A stretch of 64,000 bases of DNA from Pseudonocardia hydrocarbonoxydans (GTDB lineage Bacteria > Actinomycetota > Actinomycetes > Mycobacteriales > Pseudonocardiaceae): the NCBI RefSeq assembly GCF_006539565.1, contig NZ_BJNG01000005.1:124001-188000 (forward strand), read 5' to 3'. The first letter of the stretch is position 1; every line of letters starts with the position of its first letter. Of the stretch, positions 55,890 to 64,000 are shown piece after piece. Both the position numbers and the translations under genes were made by a program. The notes beneath the pieces were generated by a model. It worked only from the letters and a program-made list of their open reading frames with translations, was not told the origin of the DNA and did no database searches.

Positions 55890-56651
55890 ATGATCGACGC
55901 GTCGCCGGCTGCGCTGGTGTTCCTGCTCGTGGCCGGGCTGCTGGCCGGCGGGGTCAACGCCGTCGCGGGCGGCGGGTCGCTGCTGGTGTTCCCCGCACTG
56001 CTGGCCGTCGGGTTCCCGCCGCTGGCCGCCAACGTCACCAACTCGGTGGCCCAGTGGCCGGGCTACCTCGGGATCGTCGCCGGTGCCCGCCGGGATCTGC
56101 GCGGGCAGGGCGGGCGGATCCTGCGCACCTCGGCCGTGGCCGCCGTCGGGTCGGCGATCGGGTGCGTGCTGCTGCTGGTGCTGCCCGGCGAGGTGTTCGA
56201 CGCCGTCGTGCCCGTCCTGGTGCTGCTGGCCAGCGTCGTGATGGCGCTGGGGCCCTGGCTCAAGCGGTGGATCGGCACCCCCCACGCCGGCGCCCCGGAC
56301 CGCAACCTCGGCCTGCTCCCGTCGGTGTTTCTGGCCGCGGTCTACGGCGGCTACTTCGGCGGGGCGCTCGGCGTCATCCTGGTGGCGACGCTGTCGCTGT
56401 GCGTCGGCGACGAGCTGCGCCGCGTCAACGCCCTGAAGGGTCTGCTGTCGCTGGTGATCGCGACCGTCACGGTGGCGGTGTTCGCCTTCGGCGCGCCCGT
56501 CGACTGGCTCGCCGTCGCCCTGCTCGCCCCCACCACGCTCGTCGGCGGGTACCTCGGCGCGAAGCTGGCGCGCCGGCTGCCCGAGAACGTGCTGCGCTGG
56601 GCCGTGGTGCTGCTCGGGCTCGGCGTGGCGGGCTACCTGTTCCTCACCTGA
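55890..56651 (+). CDS. TauE/SafE (TSUP) family transporter
   Basis: A 253-residue membrane protein with about eight helices. The two conserved repeats are present: AGGVNAVAGGGSLLVFPALLA (about 20-40) and AAVYGGYFGGALGVIL (about 150-165). TSUP proteins export sulfite, sulfoacetate or similar organic anions. The short 5' region contains TATAGC close to the ATG, so a leaderless transcript is likely. The 3' end overlaps the convergent permease gene by 8 bases. Confidence 0.88.
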   Translation: MIDASPAALVFLLVAGLLAGGVNAVAGGGSLLVFPALLAVGFPPLAANVTNSVAQWPGYLGIVAGARRDLRGQGGRILRTSAVAAVGSAIGCVLLLVLPGEVFDAVVPVLVLLASVVMALGPWLKRWIGTPHAGAPDRNLGLLPSVFLAAVYGGYFGGALGVILVATLSLCVGDELRRVNALKGLLSLVIATVTVAVFAFGAPVDWLAVALLAPTTLVGGYLGAKLARRLPENVLRWAVVLLGLGVAGYLFLT

Positions 56652-57891
56652 CCTGCAGCCCCGCCCACAGCGCCAGCACCGCGAGCACGAGCCCCGCGGG
56701 CACCGTCAGCAGGCCCAGTGCGGTGAACTCCCGCACCGTCGGCGCCGCCTCGGTGCGGGCGAGCACCCGCCGCCACAGCAGGGTGGCCAGCGAGCCGACG
56801 TAGGTCAGGTTCGGGCCCACGTTGACGCCGATCAGCACCGCGAGCACCAGGCCGGGCGGCGGGGCGTCACCGAGCACGGCGAGCAGCACCAGCGTGGCCG
56901 GGATGTTGTTGACGACGTTCGCGAGCACCGCGGCCAGCGCGGCGAGCCCCAGCAGGCCGGGCAGGGTCGGCGCCGACGGGACGACGGCGGCCAGCGCCGC
57001 GCCGAGGCCGTTCTCCGTCACGGCCAGCACGACCACCCCCAGCGCCAGCACGAACACGCAGAACAGCGGGTCGGCCGCGCGCAGCAGCGCCACCGGACCG
57101 GCCCGCCGCGCCGCCAGGACCCGGCCGCCCAGCACCGCCGCGCCCGCCGCGGCCACCCAGACCGGCTCCACCCCGAACAGCGACGACACCCCGAACCCGA
57201 CGAGGGTCGCGGCGAGGACGGCCAGCGCGAACCCCGGCGTCGCGACGTCCGGGGCGGGTGCCGGGGCGGCCCGGACCACCCGCAGGTCGGCGCGGAACCA
57301 CCACCGGAACACCGCGTACTCGACGGCGATCACCACCAGCCACGGCAGCGCCATCAGCGCGGCGAAGCCGAGGAACGTCAGCCCGGACGCGGCGAACGCG
57401 AGCAGGTTGGTCAGGTTCGACACCGGCAGCACCAGCGACGCCGAGTTGGCCAGGTGCGTGCAGGCGTACACGTGGGGCCGGGCGCGGACGGCGAGCAGGC
57501 GGGCGGTGGCCAGCACGACCGGCGTCAGCAGGACGACGGTGGCGTCGAGGCTCAGCACCGCGGTCGTCGCCGAGGCGGCGACGAAGGTCAGGCCCAGCAG
57601 CCGCTGCGGGCTCCCCCGCCCCGCCGCGGCCATCCGCGCCCCGAGCCAGGCGAACACGCCCTCGACCTCGGCCAGGTACCCCAGCAGCAGGATCGCGGCG
57701 AGGAACGCGACCGTCGGGCCGAGCTCGGCGACCTCGCCCAGCGCCGCGGCCGGCGTCGTCAGCCCGAGCAGCAGCACCAGGCAGGCGGCCGGGACGGCGA
57801 CGAGCGCCTCGGGCAGCCCCCGCGGCACGGCGACGGCGAAGGCCAGCACCACCGTGAGCAGGAACAGTGCGGTGGCGACGGCGACGGTCAC
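56644..57891 (-). CDS. ArsB/NhaD-type ion permease
   Basis: A 415-residue membrane protein with about 11 helices. Duplicated hairpin motifs are seen: LVLPVSNLTNLLAF in the first half, and VNNIPATLVLLAVLG and GVNVGPNLTYVGSLATLLW in the second, as in the ArsB/ion-transporter superfamily. Arsenite, antimonite or a dicarboxylate could be the substrate; no arsenic genes lie nearby. GTG start, 6 bases after the stop direction of the carbonic anhydrase gene's end. Confidence 0.85.
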   Translation of the reverse strand: MTVAVATALFLLTVVLAFAVAVPRGLPEALVAVPAACLVLLLGLTTPAAALGEVAELGPTVAFLAAILLLGYLAEVEGVFAWLGARMAAAGRGSPQRLLGLTFVAASATTAVLSLDATVVLLTPVVLATARLLAVRARPHVYACTHLANSASLVLPVSNLTNLLAFAASGLTFLGFAALMALPWLVVIAVEYAVFRWWFRADLRVVRAAPAPAPDVATPGFALAVLAATLVGFGVSSLFGVEPVWVAAAGAAVLGGRVLAARRAGPVALLRAADPLFCVFVLALGVVVLAVTENGLGAALAAVVPSAPTLPGLLGLAALAAVLANVVNNIPATLVLLAVLGDAPPPGLVLAVLIGVNVGPNLTYVGSLATLLWRRVLARTEAAPTVREFTALGLLTVPAGLVLAVLALWAGLQVR

Positions 57892-57897
57892 CGGCGG

Positions 57898-58401
57898 TCA
57901 GGCACCGGCGTCGACCTCCTGCAGGTGGCCGTCCTGCAGGTCGAGGACGAATCCGCGGATCGAGGTGTCCGGCCGCAGGAACGGGTCGCGGCGCAGCAGC
58001 GCCATGTCGCGGCGCACGCCGACCACCGGGTCGCCGAACGCGTAGGTGCGCCAGGGCGGCTGCATGCCGGTGTCGTCAGCGAGCTCCTCGGCGAACTCCT
58101 CCTCGGTGAACGAGGTGAGGCCGCACCCGGCGTGCCGGACGAGCAGCACCTCGCGGGTCTGCAGCTTGCGCTGGCTGATCGTCATCGAGCGGACGACGTC
58201 GTCGGTGACGACCCCGCCGGCGTTGCGCAGCACGTGCACCTCACCCGGCGCCAGCCCGAACGCGGAGTAGGCGTCGATGCGGCAGTCCATGCAGGTGAGC
58301 AGGACGGTGTGCAGCGCGGGCACGGCCGACAGCCCCTCGCCGCGCGCCACCGCCGCGCGGCCCCCCGCCTCGTGACGGGCCAGCAGCTCGTCGATCGCCA
58401 T
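57898..58401 (-). CDS. Beta-type carbonic anhydrase
   Basis: A 167-residue beta-carbonic anhydrase. Zinc ligands and the Asp/Arg pair lie in CMDCRIDAYSAFGL (about 37-50), and HAGCGLTSF (about 90) gives the His and second Cys. GEVHVLRNAGGVVTDD is also conserved. It hydrates CO2 to bicarbonate, possibly relevant to cells that oxidise CO to CO2. It is about the length of mycobacterial Rv1284. It is upstream of the permease on the same strand, 6 bases apart. Confidence 0.92.
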   Translation of the reverse strand: MAIDELLARHEAGGRAAVARGEGLSAVPALHTVLLTCMDCRIDAYSAFGLAPGEVHVLRNAGGVVTDDVVRSMTISQRKLQTREVLLVRHAGCGLTSFTEEEFAEELADDTGMQPPWRTYAFGDPVVGVRRDMALLRRDPFLRPDTSIRGFVLDLQDGHLQEVDAGA

Positions 58402-58486
58402 GGTCGGCACCCCTCTCCCCGGTCGGGGCGACGATAGGCGCCCGACCCGGCCGCGGTCCCCCGACCGTGCCGCGCGCCACCCGGCG

Positions 58487-59149
58487 TCAGCCCGCCGGGT
58501 GATGGCTGGTGTCGTTGACCAGGCGGACGCTGGTGCCGCCGTCGGGGTAGTACGCCACCTCGGACAGGCCCGCGAGGTCCAGGTGCATCCGGTAGAGGAT
58601 CTCCGGCCCGGCCCCCAGCGCGTCGCGCAGCAGCATCTTGATCGGCGTGACGTGGCTGACGACGACGACCGTCGACCCGGCGTACGCGGCGAGGATCGCG
58701 TCGCGCTCGGCGACGATGCGTGCCGAGACCTCCGCGAAGCTCTCCCCACCGGGCGGGGAGACGTCCTGGCTGCCCAGCCACAGCGCGTGCAGCTCGGGAT
58801 CGCGCCGGCGCGCCTCGTCGAACGTCAGGCCCTCCCAGGCGCCGAAGTCGGTCTCGATCAGCCCCTCACGCACCTCCAGCGGCGCGTTGGTCGACTCCGC
58901 GACGGTGGCCGCGGTCTGGCGGGCCCGGCGCAGCGGCGAGCTCACGATCGCGGCGATCTCGTCGGCGATCCGGCCCAGCCGCACCGCGGCCCCCGCCGCC
59001 TGCGCGTGGCCCAGCGCGGTGAGCTCGGGGTCGCCGTGGCCGGAGTAGCGGCGGCCGACCGACAGCTCGGTCTGGCCGTGGCGCAGCAGCAGCAGGCGGG
59101 TGGGCTCCCCGGTCTGGCCTGTCCAGGAACTCGACGCCGGGACGGTCAC
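58487..59149 (-). CDS. Histidine phosphatase (phosphoglycerate-mutase-like)
   Basis: A 220-residue enzyme of the histidine-phosphatase superfamily: LLLLRHGQTELSVGRRYSG (the RHG motif, about 19-37), SSPLRRARQTA, GLIETDFGAWEGLT and SHVTPIKMLLRDALG. In related actinobacteria this domain is fused to RNase H as an acid phosphatase and follows the same zinc-ribbon and Nif3 genes, so here the RNase H half is absent. GTG overlaps the zinc-ribbon stop. Confidence 0.88.
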   Translation of the reverse strand: MTVPASSSWTGQTGEPTRLLLLRHGQTELSVGRRYSGHGDPELTALGHAQAAGAAVRLGRIADEIAAIVSSPLRRARQTAATVAESTNAPLEVREGLIETDFGAWEGLTFDEARRRDPELHALWLGSQDVSPPGGESFAEVSARIVAERDAILAAYAGSTVVVVSHVTPIKMLLRDALGAGPEILYRMHLDLAGLSEVAYYPDGGTSVRLVNDTSHHPAG

Positions 59150-59883
59150 AGACCGGACTCCGCGGTGCGGACCAGGATCACGCCGCACTCCTCGCAGTGC
59201 ACGACGGCGTCGGGCGCGGCGGCCTTCAGCGCGGAGATCGCGGTGCGGTCGACGTCGAGGCGGCAGGCCTGGCAGCGGCGGGCCAGCAGCAGCGCCGCCC
59301 CGGTCCCGTTGCGGGAGCGCAGCCGCTCGTAGAGGGCGAGCAGGTCGTCCGGCAGCGTGGCCACCACCTCGTCGCGGGCCCGGCGGCGGCCGGTCTCGCC
59401 CGCGTCGATGTCGAGCAACGCGGTGTCGCGGCGCTCGAGGATCACCGCGACCTCCTTCTCCGCGGCGTCGAGGGTGGCGCGGGCGTGCCCGAGGTGGGCC
59501 TCCAGCGCCTCGCGCTGCTCCATGATCTCCAGCTGCTCGTCCTCCAGCACCGACTGGCGGCGCGCGAGCGTCTCCAGCTCGTGCTGCAGCTCGGTGGCCT
59601 GCCGGGCCCCGATGCCCGACCCGGCGAGCAGCTGGTTGTCGCGCGCCGTGCGGGTGCGGACCCCCTCGACGTCGCGCTCGATGCGGCGGATGTCGCGGTC
59701 GAGGTCGCCCGCGTTGGTCTCGGCCTCCACGACCGCGTCCTTCGCGGTGCGGACCGCCGCCTCGGCCGCGGTCAGCTCGGCGTGCTCGGGCAGCGAGGTG
59801 CGGCGGTGCGCCAGGCGCGTCAGCTCGGTGTCGACGTCGGCGAGGTCGAGCAGCCGGCGCTGGACGGCAGGTTCGGCTTTCAT
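59146..59883 (-). CDS. Coiled-coil C4 zinc-ribbon protein
   Basis: A 245-residue protein. Residues 5-175 are almost all coiled coil. The C-terminal part has a zinc ribbon with CQACRL and CEECGVI. Proteins of this type are conserved next to Nif3 genes in actinobacteria and may bind nucleic acids or act in RNA metabolism; the function is not established. ATG overlaps the Nif3 stop. Confidence 0.9.
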   Translation of the reverse strand: MKAEPAVQRRLLDLADVDTELTRLAHRRTSLPEHAELTAAEAAVRTAKDAVVEAETNAGDLDRDIRRIERDVEGVRTRTARDNQLLAGSGIGARQATELQHELETLARRQSVLEDEQLEIMEQREALEAHLGHARATLDAAEKEVAVILERRDTALLDIDAGETGRRRARDEVVATLPDDLLALYERLRSRNGTGAALLLARRCQACRLDVDRTAISALKAAAPDAVVHCEECGVILVRTAESGL

Positions 59884-61067
59884 GCCCGGTCCTTCATCGT
59901 TGCCCGGTCGTTCATGGTGAGGGTCCTTCCGGTGGCGACGGACCACGGATCGGTACGGCGTTCCGAGACGCGGACGTCGACGTTACCGTCCGTGGCCGCG
60001 CGCACGACGTCGGCCGCCTGTGCGCACCACGGCCACTCCGACGCCCAGTGCGCCACGTCGACCAGTGCGGGTGTCGGACGGCCCGGGCCGGTGCCGGCCA
60101 GCAGGTGCTCGGAGGCCGGGTGGTGGCGCAGGTCGGCGGTGACGTAGGCGTCGACGCCGGACGCGACCGCCGCGCCGAGCGCGGAGTCCCCCGCCCCGCC
60201 GCACACCGCGACCCGCTCGATCGGGCGGTCCGGGTCGCCCGCGGCCCGCACCCCCCACGCCGTCGGCGGCAGCGCGGCCGCGACCCGCTCGGTGAAGGCG
60301 TGCAGCGGTTCCGGCCCGGCGAGCCGCCCGACCCGGCCCAGCCCCAGCGCCGACGGGATCTCGGCGAGCTCCAGCAGGTCGAACGCGGGCTCCTCGTAGG
60401 GGTGCGCCGCACGCAGCGCCGCGACGACCTCCGCCCGCCGGGCCCGGGGCAGCACCATCTCCAGCCGCGTCTCGGCCACCCGCTCCAGGCGTCCGACGCT
60501 GCCGATCGCCGGCCGCGCACCGTCGAGCGGCTTGAACTGGCCGGTGCCGGCCGAGGCGAACGAGCAGTGGCTGTAGTCGCCGATGTTGCCCGCACCCGCG
60601 GCGGACAGCGCGTCGTGCACCGCGGTGATCGACGGGCCGACCGGGATGAAGGTGACGATCTTGTCCAGCGCGGGCAGCGGCGCCGCCACCAGCGGGCCCT
60701 CGACGGCCAGGCCGAGCGCGGCGGCGAGGGCGTCGGACACGCCGGGGTCGGCGGAGTCGGCGTTGGTGTGGGCGGTGAACAGCGCGGTGCCACCGCGGAC
60801 CAGCCGGTGCACCAGCGCCCCCTTGGGCGTGTCGGCCCCGACGCCGTGCACCCCGCGCAGCAGCAGCGGATGGTGGGTGACCAGCAGCTGCGCCCCGATC
60901 TCGGCGGCCTCCTCGACCGTCTCGGGCACCGGGTCGACGGCGACCAGCACCGTGCGGACGGGCTCGGCCGGGTCGCCGCAGACCAGGCCCACGGCGTCCC
61001 AGTCGGCGGCCAGCCGGGGCGGGTAGGCGGCCTCCAGCGCGGCGATGACGTCGGCGACGGTGCTCAC
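59880..61067 (-). CDS. Nif3-family protein (YbgI/GTP cyclohydrolase I type 2-like)
   Basis: A 395-residue Nif3 protein with the two metal-binding halves: [12 protein letters not shown] and [13 protein letters not shown] near the N-terminus, and THWASEW-type His/Glu residues near the C-terminus ([12 protein letters not shown]). The central insert (about 130-250) is the extra PII-like domain typical of longer homologues. Two metals; reported roles vary. GTG 61067. Its start overlaps the stop of the CobC-like gene. Confidence 0.9.
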   Translation of the reverse strand: MSTVADVIAALEAAYPPRLAADWDAVGLVCGDPAEPVRTVLVAVDPVPETVEEAAEIGAQLLVTHHPLLLRGVHGVGADTPKGALVHRLVRGGTALFTAHTNADSADPGVSDALAAALGLAVEGPLVAAPLPALDKIVTFIPVGPSITAVHDALSAAGAGNIGDYSHCSFASAGTGQFKPLDGARPAIGSVGRLERVAETRLEMVLPRARRAEVVAALRAAHPYEEPAFDLLELAEIPSALGLGRVGRLAGPEPLHAFTERVAAALPPTAWGVRAAGDPDRPIERVAVCGGAGDSALGAAVASGVDAYVTADLRHHPASEHLLAGTGPGRPTPALVDVAHWASEWPWCAQAADVVRAATDGNVDVRVSERRTDPWSVATGRTLTMNDRATMKDRA

Positions 61068-62176
61068 GCGCCCCCTCCCGATTGCAGCAAGGCCACCTTC
61101 ACGCCACCTGGTTGCGGCAAGGTGGCCTTGCTGCAATTCGACGGGGGGTGGCTCAGCGCCTCGCCCAGGGCCGCGGTCAGGCGGGCCACCGCCTCGGCGG
61201 GGCGGACGGCCACCCGGACGTGGTCGGGGCCCAGGCCGGGGAAGGTGTCGCCCCGGCGCACCGCGATGCCCGCGTCGCGCAGCCGTGCCCTGACCCGCTC
61301 ACCGTGGCCGTCGGGCAGGCGCAGCAGCAGGTAGGGGGCCCGGCCGGGCAGCACCGTGACGCCGTCGACGGCGGCGAGCGCGGCGGCCTGCTCCGCGCGG
61401 CGCACGGCCAGCGCGGACGCGGCCTCCTGCGCCTGCGCGACCGCGGCGGGCTCGCAGCAGGCGATGACGGCCTCCAGCGCGGGGGTCGACACCGGCCACG
61501 GCGGCCGCCCGTGCGCCAGCCGGGCCAGCAGCTCGGGCGAGCCGAGCGCGTACCCGGCGCGCAGGCCGGCCAGGGCCCAGGTCTTGGTGAGGCTGCGGAA
61601 CACCAGCGGCCCCGGCTCCCCGGCGAGGCTCTCCGGCTCGCCGGGCACCGCGTCGGCGAACGCCTCGTCCACGAGCACGACGCGGCCGGGCGCGGCGAGC
61701 GCGCGCACGTCGTCGGCCGGGTGCAGGACGCCGGTGGGGTTGGTCGGGTTGCCGACGACGACCAGGTCGGCCTCGGCGGGCACGGCCGAGGGGCGCAGCC
61801 GGTGGCCGTCGGCGGCGTCGGTGAGCACGCGCGCGACCGGCACCCCGGCGTCGCGCAGGGCGGCCTCGGGCTCGGTGAAGCCGGGGTGCAGCACGGCGGC
61901 CAGGCGCGGGCGCAGTCCCGGGAGCAGCGCGAACCCCTCGGCGCTGCCCGCGAGGACCAGCACCTCGTCGGGCCGGCGGCCGTGCCGGGCGGCCACGGCC
62001 TCGCGGGCGGCCCGGTCGTGCGCGGCGGAGGGGTAGCGGCCCAGGTCGTCGAGGACGGCGGCGATGCGGTCGCGCAGCCAGCGCGGCGGCCCGGTGCCCT
62101 GCACGTTCACCGCGAAGTCCAGCAGCCCCGGTGTGGCGTCGACGTCGCCGTGGTGGCGCAGCGGGGCGTGATCCAT
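61064..62176 (-). CDS. cobC: CobC-like threonine-phosphate decarboxylase/aminotransferase
   Basis: A 370-residue fold-type I PLP aminotransferase. The PLP region has [10 protein letters not shown] (about 135), [10 protein letters not shown] (about 170) and the lysine in [20 protein letters not shown] (about 195-215). Homologues make aminopropanol phosphate for cobalamin or are histidinol-phosphate-type aminotransferases. The last about 20 residues ([19 protein letters not shown]) are encoded by the palindromic repeat and are an added tail. It overlaps the Nif3 GTG. Confidence 0.82.
   Translation of the reverse strand: MDHAPLRHHGDVDATPGLLDFAVNVQGTGPPRWLRDRIAAVLDDLGRYPSAAHDRAAREAVAARHGRRPDEVLVLAGSAEGFALLPGLRPRLAAVLHPGFTEPEAALRDAGVPVARVLTDAADGHRLRPSAVPAEADLVVVGNPTNPTGVLHPADDVRALAAPGRVVLVDEAFADAVPGEPESLAGEPGPLVFRSLTKTWALAGLRAGYALGSPELLARLAHGRPPWPVSTPALEAVIACCEPAAVAQAQEAASALAVRRAEQAAALAAVDGVTVLPGRAPYLLLRLPDGHGERVRARLRDAGIAVRRGDTFPGLGPDHVRVAVRPAEAVARLTAALGEALSHPPSNCSKATLPQPGGVKVALLQSGGGA
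61081..61137. repeat. Perfect 19-base inverted repeat, dispersed element
   Basis: Arms ATTGCAGCAAGGCCACCTT (61081-61099) and its complement (61119-61137), loop 19. The right side ends GCAATTCGAC, as in the related palindrome at 44480. It lies within the CobC-like coding region's last codons. Confidence 0.85.
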
Positions 62177-62199
62177 GCTCCGCACCCTACGGTGGGGCC

Positions 62200-62658
<459 letters not shown>

Positions 62659-62664
62659 GCCGCC

Positions 62665-64000
62665 TCAGCCGGCGGTGTCGACCAGCTCGGCGAGCGCGCC
62701 CCCCAGCGCGTCGGCGAGCACCGCGACGTCGGGCATGGCGTCGCGGTCGGCGGTGAGGCCGTAGTGCATCGCCCCGTCGTAGGAGGTGACGCCGATGGCG
62801 ACGGCCTGGCCCCCGGCCAGCGGTACCACCGGGAACATGTCGAGCATCCGGGCGCCCAGCGCGTAGAGCGGGCGGGGCGGGCCGGGCACGTTGGTGATCA
62901 GGACGTTGTACAGCCGGCTGGAGTACTGGCTGGTCAACCGCGCGGCGAGGCTGTGCACCACCGGCGGTGCGAGGCCGACGAGGCCGATCAGGCGGGCGGC
63001 GCCGACGGCCCGGCCGCCGCGCTTGTGCGCCTCCATCGCCCCGCGCACGGCCGAGAGCCGGGCCACCGGGTCCTCCTCGGCCACCGGCAGGTCGACGAAG
63101 TACGCGGAGATGCTGTTGCCCGACCCCGCTCCGGACCGCGCCCGCACGCTGACCGGCACCAGCGCGCGCACGGTCGTGTCGTGCGTCAGCGGCTCCCCCC
63201 GGCTGATCATCCAGGTGCGCAGCGCCCCCGCCACGACCGCGAGCACCACGTCGTTGACGGTGCCGCCGTGCGCCCTGCGGACGGCCCGGTGGTCGGCGAG
63301 CGGGGTGCGCGCGGTGCCGTAGCGGCGCTGCGACCCGGTGACGGCGTTGAGCGGGTGCACCGGGCGGGTGCGGGCGGCGGTGCGCCCGGTGTCCAGTGCG
63401 GCCTCGACCGTGCGGCCGACCGCCGTCGCGGCGTGGCGGACGTCGCCGAGGATGCGTCCGGTCACGTCCAGGGCGAGCTGGGGGCGGCGCAGCGTGTCGA
63501 GCACCGCCGACGCCGCCAGCTCCAGGCCCCAGGGCTCCCGGTCGGGCCGCCAGTCGTCGTCGGGGGTCTCGCGGGGCTCGGGGCCCAGGTCGAGCAGCAC
63601 CGACCCGATGTCGACGGTCGCGAGCCCGTCGACCATCGCGTGGTGGGTCTTGGTGACCACCGCGAGCCGGCCGTCGGCCAGGCCCTCGACCAGGTAGATC
63701 TCCCACAGCGGGCGCGAGCGGTCGAGCCGGCGCGACAGCAGCCGCCCCACCAGCTCGTGCAGCACCTCCTCGGTCCCCGGCGCGGCCAGCGCCGAGCGCC
63801 GCACGTGGTAGGCCAGGTCGAAGTCGGGATCGTCGACCCAGACCGGCAGCCCGAGCCGGCCCGGCACCTCGCGCACCTTCTGCCGGTAGCGCGGTACCAG
63901 GCCCAGCCGGTGTCCGATCAGCGCGACGAGGGCGTCGACGTCGAAACCCTCCCGCGGCTCGAACGTCATCACCCCGCCGACGTGCATCGCCGCCGTGTCG
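62665..64000 (-). CDS. WS/DGAT acyltransferase (5' end outside window)
   Basis: At least 444 residues, open at the window edge; the frame continues upstream through DTAA before MHVGGVMTFEP, where homologues have about 20 more residues. Catalytic motif HHAMVDGLA (HHxxxDG, about residue 120). Second conserved part NVLITNVPGPPRPLYALGA (about 370). It joins fatty acyl-CoA to diacylglycerol or fatty alcohol, making storage triacylglycerol or wax ester. Convergent with the phosphatase gene. Confidence 0.9.
   Translation of the reverse strand, partial: DTAAMHVGGVMTFEPREGFDVDALVALIGHRLGLVPRYRQKVREVPGRLGLPVWVDDPDFDLAYHVRRSALAAPGTEEVLHELVGRLLSRRLDRSRPLWEIYLVEGLADGRLAVVTKTHHAMVDGLATVDIGSVLLDLGPEPRETPDDDWRPDREPWGLELAASAVLDTLRRPQLALDVTGRILGDVRHAATAVGRTVEAALDTGRTAARTRPVHPLNAVTGSQRRYGTARTPLADHRAVRRAHGGTVNDVVLAVVAGALRTWMISRGEPLTHDTTVRALVPVSVRARSGAGSGNSISAYFVDLPVAEEDPVARLSAVRGAMEAHKRGGRAVGAARLIGLVGLAPPVVHSLAARLTSQYSSRLYNVLITNVPGPPRPLYALGARMLDMFPVVPLAGGQAVAIGVTSYDGAMHYGLTADRDAMPDVAVLADALGGALAELVDTAG

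Noticed and set aside
56644-57891. Calling the permease an arsenite pump (arsB)
   Set aside because: No arsR, arsC or other arsenic genes nearby; the superfamily has several substrates.

Overview
The window is very GC-rich, nearly gap-free DNA with many GTG starts and 4-base ATGA/GTGA gene overlaps. It carries a conservon (sensor, roadblock, DUF742, GTPase), a SigB-type sigma factor, form I CO dehydrogenase genes, a WS/DGAT acyltransferase and a bacterial microcompartment (BMC) locus. Together these point to an actinobacterium, most likely of the Pseudonocardia/Mycobacterium side of the phylum; the genus is inference.

Layout. 0-10 kb: a Cys-type alpha/beta hydrolase, a SigB-like sigma factor, two flavin reductases, a rifampin-phosphotransferase-like dikinase, a small stress-type cluster, and two decayed gene relics that each lie beside the same short GC-rich repeat. 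10-25 kb: an aerobic CO dehydrogenase region. It has two divergent coxMSL sets, the leftward one with a frameshifted large subunit, plus coxF, coxG, five tandem one-helix membrane proteins, coxD, coxE and a LysR regulator. A 17-bp sequence is shared by the two control regions. 25-34.5 kb: a conservon, two secreted proteins, an isopentenyl-diphosphate isomerase, an FdhF/YdeP molybdopterin oxidoreductase and an acidic DxDGDG-repeat protein.

34.5-49.8 kb is the most unusual part. One leftward operon encodes BMC-P, BMC-H, a CoA-acylating aldehyde dehydrogenase, an EutJ-like ATPase, BMC-T, a truncated malate-dehydrogenase-like protein, a zinc alcohol dehydrogenase and a GAF/PucR regulator. A second BMC-H stands alone facing it. 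A rightward pair encodes a lipocalin-like hydratase-fold protein and a HAD phosphatase. A further leftward operon encodes a separate phosphohistidine swivel protein, a 477-residue protein I do not recognise, a 204-residue protein I do not recognise, and a pyruvate-phosphate-dikinase-like enzyme without the usual PEP/pyruvate active site. All control regions carry the same dyad, TTGTCC-N5-GGACAA or parts of it, which argues for one regulon. I infer a BMC fed by an ATP-dependent, phosphohistidine-mediated substrate activation. No known BMC signature enzyme or phosphotransacylase is present.

49.8-64 kb returns to ordinary genes: a PanE-like reductase, an AtuA-family protein, a VapBC-type pair with a frameshifted toxin, a HIRAN protein, RNase P RNA, transporters, carbonic anhydrase, a conserved Nif3/zinc-ribbon/phosphatase block, a CobC-like aminotransferase, a low-molecular-weight phosphatase and a WS/DGAT gene cut by the window end. 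A palindromic repeat related to one inside the BMC-region phosphatase gene forms the 3' end of the CobC-like gene.
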